18,972 bases of DNA, taken from an uncultured Clostridia bacterium. GTDB taxonomy: Bacteria; Bacillota; Clostridia; TANB77; CAG-508. Of the stretch, positions 5,937 to 13,466 are shown piece after piece. The notes under the pieces were generated by a model. The model had not been told where the DNA came from. It made no database searches and saw only the letters and a program-made list of their open reading frames with translations. The stretch covers positions 1 to 18,972 of the forward strand of contig CAKPDW010000021.1 of assembly GCA_934149115.1 (NCBI GenBank), read 5' to 3'. Every line of letters begins with the position of its first letter. Within the stretch, counting starts at the first letter, position 1. The translations under genes were made by a program, and so were the position numbers.

Positions 5937-8063
5937 TTACAAATGCATAACTCTTGATTTTATTTCTTTTGTTTTTCCTGCATTCCAGAAGTTCTCACCT
6001 AGGTATCCGCATGTACGACGTACTACATTCATTTTGTTGTGATCTTTATTTCCACATTGTGGACATTCCCATTCATTATTATCATTTATTATCATTTCTC
6101 CATCAAATCCACAGCATTGGCAGTAATCTGATTTTGTATTAAATTCAGCATATTGAATGTTATCATATATGAATTTAACAACTTCACTTAGTGCTGGTAA
6201 ATTGTTTTGCATATTAGGTACTTCAACATAAGAAATTGCTCCTCCTCCTGATAATGGTTGGAATTCACTTTCAAATTTTAATTTGCTAAATGCATCAATT
6301 TTTTCTCTAACATCTACATGATATGAGTTTGTATAATATCCTTTGTCTGTAACGTCTTCAATACTTCCATATTTCTCTTTGTCTATTCTTGCAAATCTAT
6401 AGCATAAACTTTCTGCTGGTGTTCCATATAATGAAAATCCTAGTCCTGTTTCTTCTTTCCATCTTATTGTTCTATCTCTTAAATATTTCATTACTTTTAT
6501 TGCAAATTCATGACCTTCTGGTGTTGTATGTGATACTCCTTTTATTAATTTTGTTGTTTCATATATTCCTATATATCCTAGTGATAAAGTTGAATATCCG
6601 CCTTTTAAATATTTATCAATTTTTTCACCTTTCTTTAATCTAGCTATTGCTCCATTTTGCCAATGAATAGGTGAAATATCTGATGAAGTTCCTAATAGTG
6701 CATTGTGTCTGCACATTAAAGCTTCTTTACATAGTTCTAGTCTTTGATCTAATAACTTCCAGAATTTATCTTCATCTCCATCAGCTATAATTCCGATTTG
6801 TGGTAGATTTATACTAACTACACCTTGGTTAAATCTTCCTTCAAATTTATAATTTCCATTTTCATCTTTCCATGGTATTAAGAAACTTCTGCAACCCATT
6901 GGGCTAAATACGTTTCCTTCATAATTTTCTTTCATTTTCTTTGCTGATATGTAATCAGGATACATTCTTTTTGCTGAACATTTTATTGCTAATTCTGTTA
7001 AATAATCATATTTTCCACCTTTTAAGCAGTTATGTTCATCTAAAACATATACTAATTTAGGAAATGCTGGTGTAACATATACTCCTACTTCATTTTTTAT
7101 TCCTTGTATTCTTTGTTTTAGGATTTCTTCTATTATCATTGCATTTTCTTCAATATATTCGTCATCTGGTTCTAGATGTAAGAAAAGAGTAACAAAAGGT
7201 GATTGTCCATTTGTTGTCATTAATGTGTTTATTTGATATTGAATTGTTTGTACACCTGCTGATAATTCGTCTTTTAATCTATCATTTACTAATTCTTCTA
7301 TAGTTTCATCTTTTAACTTGTTTCCGTATTTTTCTTTTATTTTTTTTCTGAATTTTTCACGACTTCTTCTTAAATACTTTCCTAAATGTTTTAAATCTAC
7401 AGATTGTCCACCATATTGATTACTTGCTACTGCAGCAATTATTTGTGTAGTTACTGTACATGCTACTTGGAAACTTTTTGGTGTTTCTATCATTTTTCCG
7501 TTCATTGCTGTTCCATTATCTAACATATCTCCTATGTTGATTAAACAGCAGTTAAATATTGACTGAATAAAGTAATCTGCATCATGGAAGTGTAATATTC
7601 CTTCTTCGTGTGCTTTTGAAATTTTTTCTGGTAATAATATTCTTCTTGTTAAGTCTCTTGAAACTTCTCCTGCAATATAATCTCTTTGTGTTGATGCAAG
7701 CATTGTATTTTTATTTGAATTTTCTTCTGCTAATTCTTTATTTTCATTTCTGATTAGTTTTAAGATTGATTCATCTGTTGTATTAGCTCGTCTTACTAAT
7801 GCTCTTGTATATCTATATACTATATATTTTTTTGCTAATTCATATTTTTCAAGTTCCATTAACTTTTCTTCTATGATGTCTTGAATATCTTCTACTAACA
7901 TTCTTTTTTTGTTCAATTCTTCAATATATTCAACAATTGTTTTTACATCATCTTTTGATGCTTTTTCTTTACCTCTTACTTCTTTATTTGCTTTTTCAAT
8001 TGCTACTTTGATTTTTGCCCTATCAAAATCTACGATTCTTCCATCTCTTTTGATTACTTTCAT
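5937..8063 (-). CDS. nrdD: Anaerobic ribonucleoside-triphosphate reductase NrdD
   Basis: The class III reductase makes deoxyribonucleoside triphosphates under anaerobic conditions. The N-terminal ATP-cone (residues about 1-95, KVIKRDGRIVDFDRAKI) is the allosteric activity domain. The catalytic barrel follows, with FNCCLINIGDML and CRSFLIPWKDENG segments. The C-terminus has a zinc site of two CxxC pairs (Cys648/651 and Cys667/670) and the glycyl-radical loop RRTCGYLG with Gly686. The length of 708 residues is normal and no key residue is missing. GGGGGAAAG precedes the ATG. It is followed by nrdG, its activating partner, and preceded by a sigma-A-like promoter at 8128-8155. Confidence 0.98.
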   Translation of the reverse strand: MKVIKRDGRIVDFDRAKIKVAIEKANKEVRGKEKASKDDVKTIVEYIEELNKKRMLVEDIQDIIEEKLMELEKYELAKKYIVYRYTRALVRRANTTDESILKLIRNENKELAEENSNKNTMLASTQRDYIAGEVSRDLTRRILLPEKISKAHEEGILHFHDADYFIQSIFNCCLINIGDMLDNGTAMNGKMIETPKSFQVACTVTTQIIAAVASNQYGGQSVDLKHLGKYLRRSREKFRKKIKEKYGNKLKDETIEELVNDRLKDELSAGVQTIQYQINTLMTTNGQSPFVTLFLHLEPDDEYIEENAMIIEEILKQRIQGIKNEVGVYVTPAFPKLVYVLDEHNCLKGGKYDYLTELAIKCSAKRMYPDYISAKKMKENYEGNVFSPMGCRSFLIPWKDENGNYKFEGRFNQGVVSINLPQIGIIADGDEDKFWKLLDQRLELCKEALMCRHNALLGTSSDISPIHWQNGAIARLKKGEKIDKYLKGGYSTLSLGYIGIYETTKLIKGVSHTTPEGHEFAIKVMKYLRDRTIRWKEETGLGFSLYGTPAESLCYRFARIDKEKYGSIEDVTDKGYYTNSYHVDVREKIDAFSKLKFESEFQPLSGGGAISYVEVPNMQNNLPALSEVVKFIYDNIQYAEFNTKSDYCQCCGFDGEMIINDNNEWECPQCGNKDHNKMNVVRRTCGYLGENFWNAGKTKEIKSRVMHL

Positions 8064-8070
8064 GTTCTTT

Positions 8071-8110
8071 CCCCCTATTTTTGTATTTCAGTCACAATAT
8101 TTTTTGCTAT
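8071..8110 (-). promoter_or_regulatory. Possible NrdR box in the nrdD leader
   Basis: The minus-strand leader contains GCAAAAAATATTGTGA, which by eye agrees with about 12 of 16 positions of the NrdR box (ACACAATATATTGTGT type). NrdR normally binds a pair of boxes; I see only one. In an A/T-rich leader such matches can be chance. Confidence 0.25.
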
Positions 8111-8127
8111 CTTTGATTGATGTTTGT

Positions 8128-8155
8128 ATTTTATCATTCATTTCGATAATGTCAA
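8128..8155 (-). promoter_or_regulatory. Sigma-A-like promoter of nrdD-nrdG
   Basis: TTGACA (8155-8150) and TAAAAT (8133-8128) are separated by 16 bases on the minus strand. The predicted start near 8120 leaves a leader of about 57 bases before the nrdD ATG. Confidence 0.65.
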
Positions 8156-8541
8156 ATGCATATTTGTTATGTAATCTTGCCCGTTTTTTCCCTATATTTC
8201 AACGTTTTCTCATTCGACTTTTTACTAACATTTTTTTCTATTTTATCGTTTAACTCTTAACACTCTAGTCTTTCCTCTTTTCATATTACATTTTATTAAC
8301 ATTTTTTATTTTTTTAAAAATCATTTTTTTATTTTTTCGTTTTTTTATTTTTTATTTTTTGTGCTTTTTTCTTCTTTTTATGTTCATATCAGGGTTTGCA
8401 TGTCTTTTTTATACTTTTATATTTTTTGTATTTTTTAATTTTTTTAAAAAATCATTTTTTGCTTTTTGTTTTGATTTTATTGTTTATATACATCAAATTT
8501 GAAATCATATGCCCTTTATTTTCTATTTTTATATTTTGTGC
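8156..8541. other. Gene-free T-rich spacer between ftsH terminator and nrdD promoter
   Basis: About 386 bases hold no convincing gene on either strand. The plus strand is dominated by long T runs broken by short A runs. Two near-identical segments of about 23 bases (8308-8330 and 8438-8460, T7A5TCAT7-like) differ by one A. I see no tRNA, riboswitch-like conserved core or hairpin with a G/C stem. It may be bent DNA or an upstream activating region, or simply unconstrained. Confidence 0.6.
8308..8460. repeat. Two near-identical T/A-tract direct repeats
   Basis: Copies at 8308-8330 and 8438-8460 share an ATTTTTTTAAAAA(A)TCATTTTTT pattern and lie 130 bases apart. The composition is so skewed that the match may be low complexity only. 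Confidence 0.35.
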
Positions 8542-8545
8542 ATAA

Positions 8546-8578
8546 AAAATACACTTTGGTTTTTCCAAAGTGTATTTT
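8546..8578 (-). terminator. Intrinsic terminator of ftsH
   Basis: A perfect 14-bp stem (AAAATACACTTTGG and its complement) with a five-base loop is followed on the minus strand by a T run. It lies 17 bases beyond the ftsH stop. Confidence 0.93.
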
Positions 8579-8595
8579 GGGCTTTTCTTTAAATT

Positions 8596-10401
8596 TTATG
8601 AATTAAAAATCTCATTAAATTCATCGCCTTCAATTTTTTCTTTTTCAATTAATATATTTGCTACTTTAGTTAATTTATCCATATTCATTGTTAGAATTTG
8701 TTCTGCTGTTCTATAAGCTTTATCTATTATTGCTTTTACTTCTGTATCAATTTCTGATGAAGTTGCTTCACTGTAATTTTGTGTATGACCGAAATCTCTG
8801 CCAAGGAATACTTCATCTTGACCTGTTCCAAAAGTAATTGTTCCTATCTTACTGCTCATACCATATTTTGTAACCATATCTCTAGCAATCTTTGATGCTC
8901 TTTCTATATCATTGCTTGCTCCTGTTGATATATCTCCTAAAACTAATTGTTCTGCTACCCTTCCACCTAATAATGATACAATATTTTCTTCCATTTCTGT
9001 TTTTGACATAAACGATTTATCTTCTGTTGGTCTATACATAGTATATCCTCCAGCCATTCCTCTTGGTACAATTGATATTTGGTGAACTTGATCTTGTGTT
9101 GGTAAAAATTTACTTACAACAGCATGACCTGCTTCATGGAATGCAACTAGTTTTCTTTCTTTACTACTAATTACTTTTGATTTTTTCTCAGGTCCCATTG
9201 TAACTTTTATCATTGCATCTTCTATATCTTTCATTGTTATTTCTTTTTCATCACGTTTTGCTGCAAGTAGAGCTGATTCATTTAAAATATTTTCAAGATC
9301 TGCTCCAACGAATCCAGCTGTATTTTTTGCTATTGTTCCTAAATCAACATCTTCTGCTAATTTTTTCTTTTTAGCGTGTACTCTTAATATTTGTTCTCTT
9401 GCTTTTACATCAGGTGGTGCTACAACAATTTGTCTATCAAATCTTCCAGCTCTTAATAACGCTTTATCTAATACGTCTGGTCTATTTGTTGCTGCCAATA
9501 CGATTACACCTTCATTTGCTGCGAATCCGTCCATTTCAACAAGTAATTGATTTAATGTTTGCTCTCTTTCATCATGTCCTCCACCAAGTCCTGCTCCTCT
9601 TTGACGTCCAACTGCATCAATTTCATCTATGAAAACAATACATGGTGCATTCTTCTTAGCTTGTTCAAATAAATCTCTAACTCTTGATGCTCCGACACCG
9701 ACAAACATTTCAACAAAATCTGAACCACTTATTATGAAAAATGGTACTCCTGCTTCTCCTGCTACTGCTTTTGCTAATAATGTTTTACCTGTTCCTGGAT
9801 GACCTACAAGTAATACTCCTTTTGGAATTCTTGCTCCCATATCTGTAAATTTTTTAGGATTTTTTAAAAATTCTACAATTTCTTCTAATTCTTGTTTTTC
9901 TTCTTCGATTCCTGCAACATCTGCAAATGTTATTTTATTCTTATCTGCTGGTGTCATCATTCTTGCTTTGGATTTTCCAAATGACATTGTTTTGTTTCCA
10001 CCTTGAGAATTTGGATTCATAAACATTACCCAAATAAAGAATATAAATACCATTAATAGTATTGTTGGGCCAAATGCTTCTAATATATTTAAGAATTTAG
10101 ATTCTTCTGTTTGTGATAATTCGATTTTTCCATCTGCTAATTGATCTGATATTTTATCCATAAAAGTATCTAAACTAGGAATTGTAACAGTTTTTTCAAC
10201 ATTATCATCTTTTACTTTTACACTTGCAGTTTTATTATCATCTTCTATTCTAATTGTTTCTACTTTTTCTTCCTTAATATCTTTCAATAACTCTGAATAT
10301 GTCATTCTTTTGTACATATTTCCACTTATTGCTGAAATTATCATTATAAATATAATTAATAATACAAACCACATTGCGACTTTTTTAATTCCACTTTTCA
10401 A
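8596..10401 (-). CDS. ftsH: ATP-dependent zinc metalloprotease FtsH
   Basis: A membrane-anchored AAA+ protease that degrades membrane and short-lived regulatory proteins. Two transmembrane helices (about residues 11-27 and 108-128) flank an extracytoplasmic loop. The AAA+ domain has Walker A GHPGTGKT (200-207), Walker B IVFIDE (255-260) and the second region of homology with its arginines (LLRAGRFDRQ). The zinc protease motif HEAGH is at 422-426. Walker A has His where most FtsH have Pro. Its length is 601 residues; the C-terminal tail is short. The start is TTG with AAGGAGG 9 bases upstream; an ATG ten codons in lacks such a site. It lies downstream of tilS, as in Bacillus (tilS-hprT-ftsH), but hprT is absent here. 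Confidence 0.97.
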   Translation of the reverse strand: MKSGIKKVAMWFVLLIIFIMIISAISGNMYKRMTYSELLKDIKEEKVETIRIEDDNKTASVKVKDDNVEKTVTIPSLDTFMDKISDQLADGKIELSQTEESKFLNILEAFGPTILLMVFIFFIWVMFMNPNSQGGNKTMSFGKSKARMMTPADKNKITFADVAGIEEEKQELEEIVEFLKNPKKFTDMGARIPKGVLLVGHPGTGKTLLAKAVAGEAGVPFFIISGSDFVEMFVGVGASRVRDLFEQAKKNAPCIVFIDEIDAVGRQRGAGLGGGHDEREQTLNQLLVEMDGFAANEGVIVLAATNRPDVLDKALLRAGRFDRQIVVAPPDVKAREQILRVHAKKKKLAEDVDLGTIAKNTAGFVGADLENILNESALLAAKRDEKEITMKDIEDAMIKVTMGPEKKSKVISSKERKLVAFHEAGHAVVSKFLPTQDQVHQISIVPRGMAGGYTMYRPTEDKSFMSKTEMEENIVSLLGGRVAEQLVLGDISTGASNDIERASKIARDMVTKYGMSSKIGTITFGTGQDEVFLGRDFGHTQNYSEATSSEIDTEVKAIIDKAYRTAEQILTMNMDKLTKVANILIEKEKIEGDEFNEIFNS

Positions 10402-10444
10402 AACAAATTTCCTCCTTGGTATATTATAATATTTACTCTATTTT

Positions 10445-10473
10445 AATATAGCATAACTATTTTTTATTTACAA
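10445..10473 (-). promoter_or_regulatory. Possible promoter of ftsH
   Basis: TTGTAA (10473-10468) and TATATT (10450-10445) are separated by 17 bases on the minus strand, in the 116-base gap between tilS and ftsH. No terminator follows tilS, so ftsH may also be reached by read-through. Confidence 0.4.
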
Positions 10474-10517
10474 CAACCTTTTTAAAATTGAAATAATATT
10501 GTAACATCTGTAATTTA

Positions 10518-11499
10518 TTATACCTTTTTAATATATATTCTTTTATTTTTTATTCCTATTTCAACACCTTTCGTAGGTTGAATATACTTATTTCCTATAT
10601 TTTTATTGCACAAATTAACCATATCTTCTAAATTAATTTTTTCGATTCCTTTGGTTGTTCCTGTTGTTAATTGAACAGCTAAAAGTATTAATTTTTTCTG
10701 GATAACTTTTTCTTGATTATTAAATTTTTTTACATCAAATTCTATTTTTTCTTTTTTCTTTTCAATAACAATTTCTTCAAAGATTTTTTTAGTTTGTGAA
10801 TCAATAAATTCTTCTTCTTCTTTTATTATTTCCGAAAGTCTATTAATTGTATTTATAATATTGGGATTAAATTCTTTTTTCAAATATGGTAATATTATAT
10901 TTCTAATCTTATTTCTGGTATATGTGTTATCATCATTTGACTCGTCATGGCGTGGATTAATTTTATTTTTTTCGCAATATTGTTCTATTTCATCTCTTGT
11001 AATTTCTATTAATGGTCTTATATATTTGTTTCTTTTTGCTTCAATACCTTTTAAGCCATTAAGTCCGACTACCTCTTATTGTGTTCATTATTATTGTTTC
11101 CACTTTATCATTCAAATTATGTGCTATTGCAATTTTATTTGATTTTGTTTTAATTAGAACTTCTTCAAAAAAATTATATCTGACTTTTCTTCCTGTTTCT
11201 TCTATTCCTCTTTTTTCTTTTTCGGCTATTTCTTTAATGTTTATATTTTTTATAAAACATTCTAAATTATTCTTTTCGCAAAATTGTTTTACATATTGTT
11301 CATCTATTTTTGCATTTTCTCTTAAACCATGATTTATATGTGCCACATATATTTTTAAATTAAATTTTTCTTTCATATTTAATAAAGTTGTAAGTAATGT
11401 CATAGAATCAGGTCCACCTGAAACACCTGCAACTATAGAATCTCCATTTTCTATCATTTTATATTTACTTATTGTGGCTAATACCTTATTTTCAAGCAT
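10518..11499 (-). CDS. tilS: tRNA(Ile)-lysidine synthase TilS, needing a +1 frameshift
   Basis: TilS puts lysine on C34 of tRNA-Ile2 so that it reads ATA instead of ATG. The N-terminal half has the ATP PP-loop SGGPDS (27-32), then AHINHGLRENA and the conserved HNLNDKVET...IRGS. Frame 0 breaks off after 146 residues (IRGSRT, TAA at 11059-11061). Codon 145 is CGG (11065-11067). Skipping its C restores IRGS-G-LNGLKGIEA, the expected family motif, and RPLIEITRDEIEQYC plus a helical tail down to 10518, about 326 residues. This is short: many TilS have 430 or more residues, so the C-terminal domain is missing, as in the compact TilS type. GGAG precedes the ATG. ATA codons are abundant in this window, so TilS should be indispensable. 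Confidence 0.93.
11064..11067 (-). other. CGGA +1 frameshift site in tilS
   Basis: Minus strand reads GGT AGT CGG ACT TAA in frame 0, and GGT AGT (C) GGA CTT AAT GGC with the C skipped. The restored Gly-Leu directly after Arg-Gly-Ser is the conserved TilS motif, which fixes the break to within a codon or two. Frame 0 stops one codon after CGG. AGAGGT just upstream resembles a Shine-Dalgarno, but the other two sites lack an equally clear one. Confidence 0.9.
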
Positions 11500-11606
11500 T
11501 TTTTCTCCTTTTTTTATAAGAAAGCAAAAACATTTGCACTTAAGTCTATGTCTTTGTTCATTGTTATTTTTATATACGAGGAAGTTAAGATATTTTTTCT
11601 GTTATA

Positions 11607-11631
11607 CAAAAAGCGCTTTGTTTCAGCGCTT
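11607..11631 (-). terminator. Intrinsic terminator of the gdpP-rplI-dnaB operon
   Basis: AAGCGCT and AGCGCTT with a 7-base loop lie 6 bases past the dnaB stop. The minus-strand stem is followed by TTTTT-like sequence. Confidence 0.88.
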
Positions 11632-11637
11632 CTATTT

Positions 11638-12987
11638 TTAATTATTTTCTTGTCGATATTTTTCTATATTTGCAAATTTCGTATAATTTCCTAACCATAA
11701 TAATTCAACTGTACCTGTTGAACCACCTCTGTGTTTTGCTAATATGATTTCTGCGATATTCTTTTTTTCACTATCTTCATTATAATAGTCATCTCTATAT
11801 AAAAACATTACTATATCAGCATCTTGCTCTATCGCTCCAGACTCTCTCAAATCTGAAAGCATAGGTCTTTTATCATCTCTTTTTTCAGCACCACGAGATA
11901 GCTGTGACAATGCGATTACTGGTATATCTAACTCTTTTGCTAATATTTTTAGAGAACGACTTATTTCTGATATTTCTTGCTCACGTGTATTATTTTTCTT
12001 TCCATTTCCTTGAACTAACTGCAAATAATCGATTACAACTAGTCCAATATCTTTTTCTAGTTTTAGTTTTCTACATCTTGCCCTTATTTCCATAATAGAA
12101 ATACCTGGTGTATCATCTATGTATATAGGTGCTTCTGCTAATCTTCCTGATGCATTTGCAAGTTTAATCCATTCATTATCATCAATTTTTCCAGTTCTTA
12201 TTTTATTGCTATCTACCATTGCCTCACTACATAAAATTCTGTTTGCAACCTGTTCTTTTGACATTTCCAGGTTGAATATAACTACTGGAACATTGTTATT
12301 TACAGCTGCATTTGTTGCTATGTTAATAGCAAAAGCTGATTTTCCCATGGCTGGTCTTGCAGCAATTATTATTAAATCTGATTTATGAAATCCTGATGTT
12401 TTATAATCTAAATCTGAAAATCCTGTTTCAACTCCTGTGATATATCCTTTTTGATTATATAATCTTTCTAATTCTGCAAATGTACCAACTAATACATCTT
12501 TGATTGGTGTAAAACCTTTTGAATTTTTATTTTGCATTATATCAAAAATTTTCTTTTCTGCTATATTCATTATATCTTCAACATCTTCGGTTTGGTCATA
12601 TCCTGCTGATATCATATCATTTGCTGTTTTTATTAATTTTCTTAGTAGTGATTTTTCTTCTACTATTTTAATATATTTATCAACATTTGTTGTTGTTGGA
12701 ACTTTTTCTGGTAATACTGCTAAATATTCCAATCCACCAACTTGGTCAAACTTGCCATTTTCTACAAGTTCTGCTTTTACTGTGATTATATCTATTGGTT
12801 CTGATCTTCCATACAATGAAAGCATTGCTGAATAAATTGCTTTATTATCTTCTCTATAAAAATCATCTTCTTTTAATTTTTCCATTGCGGAAATTACTGA
12901 ATCTTTATCTGTAAGCATGCATCCTAATATTGCTTGCTCTGCTTCTACATCATTTGGTGGTATTTTGCCTAATTCCATTTTAGTCAT
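11638..12987 (-). CDS. dnaB: Replicative DNA helicase DnaB/DnaC
   Basis: The hexameric 5'-3' helicase at the replication fork (called DnaC in Bacillus), partner of the DnaG encoded 6.4 kb away. The N-terminal helical domain starts IPPNDVEAEQAILGCML. The RecA-like domain has Walker A ARPAMGKS (210-217) and Walker B-like LVVIDYLQL, then ALSQLSRGAEKR, DLRESGAIEQDADIV and AKHRGGSTG. Its length of 449 residues is normal. The start is uncertain: the ATG at 12987 is only 3-4 bases from AAAGGA, while the ATG three codons later is at about 11 bases. It follows rplI by 22 bases and is the last gene of the operon, before a terminator. Confidence 0.97.
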   Translation of the reverse strand: MTKMELGKIPPNDVEAEQAILGCMLTDKDSVISAMEKLKEDDFYREDNKAIYSAMLSLYGRSEPIDIITVKAELVENGKFDQVGGLEYLAVLPEKVPTTTNVDKYIKIVEEKSLLRKLIKTANDMISAGYDQTEDVEDIMNIAEKKIFDIMQNKNSKGFTPIKDVLVGTFAELERLYNQKGYITGVETGFSDLDYKTSGFHKSDLIIIAARPAMGKSAFAINIATNAAVNNNVPVVIFNLEMSKEQVANRILCSEAMVDSNKIRTGKIDDNEWIKLANASGRLAEAPIYIDDTPGISIMEIRARCRKLKLEKDIGLVVIDYLQLVQGNGKKNNTREQEISEISRSLKILAKELDIPVIALSQLSRGAEKRDDKRPMLSDLRESGAIEQDADIVMFLYRDDYYNEDSEKKNIAEIILAKHRGGSTGTVELLWLGNYTKFANIEKYRQENN

Positions 12988-13009
12988 TTTCCTTTCTGGT
13001 TTTTATTTT

Positions 13010-13453
13010 TTATGCAATTACGTCTATTTTAAGTTTTGCAATTATTCCTTCATATAATTTTACATCAACTGTAAACGTTCCTAAATTTTTTATCGTTTCT
13101 GGTAATAAAACTTTCTTTTTATCAATTTCTATTGAGTATTCTTTTTTCAAAGTTTCTGCAATTTCTTTTGCTGTTACTCCTCCAAATATTTTACCATTTC
13201 CTCCTGCTTTTACTTGCATCTTAATTAATATTTTTTCCATTTTTTCTTTTACTGCTTTTGCTTCTTTTATATCCATTTCTTTTTTATATGCTTTTGATTC
13301 ATTTTTTGATTTTAATTTTGCTAAGTTTTCATTATTGGCCTCTACTGCCATTTTTCTTGGTAACAAAAAATTTCTTGCATATCCATCACTTGCATTTATT
13401 ATTTGATCTTTTTTTCCTACTCCTTTAATATCTGTTAATAAAATTACTTTCAT
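13010..13453 (-). CDS. rplI: 50S ribosomal protein L9
   Basis: L9 binds 23S rRNA at the base of the L1 stalk and helps keep the reading frame, which is notable next to the frameshift sites found here. The 147-residue protein has the N-terminal signature VGKKDQIINASDGYARNFLL followed by PRKMAVEA. A long central Lys/Glu-rich helix and the C-terminal domain (GKIFGGVTAKEIAETL) follow. I chose the ATG at 13453, which has AAAGGAG 6 bases upstream and gives the standard MKVILL start; an in-frame ATG seven codons earlier has no such site. It lies 13 bases after gdpP and upstream of dnaB, the conserved Firmicutes order. Confidence 0.97.
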   Translation of the reverse strand: MKVILLTDIKGVGKKDQIINASDGYARNFLLPRKMAVEANNENLAKLKSKNESKAYKKEMDIKEAKAVKEKMEKILIKMQVKAGGNGKIFGGVTAKEIAETLKKEYSIEIDKKKVLLPETIKNLGTFTVDVKLYEGIIAKLKIDVIA

Positions 13454-13466
13454 ACTTTTCTCCTTT

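Noticed and set aside
8064..8127. Cobalamin or other riboswitch in the nrdD leader
   Set aside because: The leader from the predicted start is only about 57 bases, with no conserved riboswitch core; class III reductase does not use cobalamin.
10518..10883. Separate gene starting at the TTG at 10883
   Set aside because: It is the C-terminal part of tilS in the +1 frame, continuous with the sequence upstream; there is no ribosome binding site.
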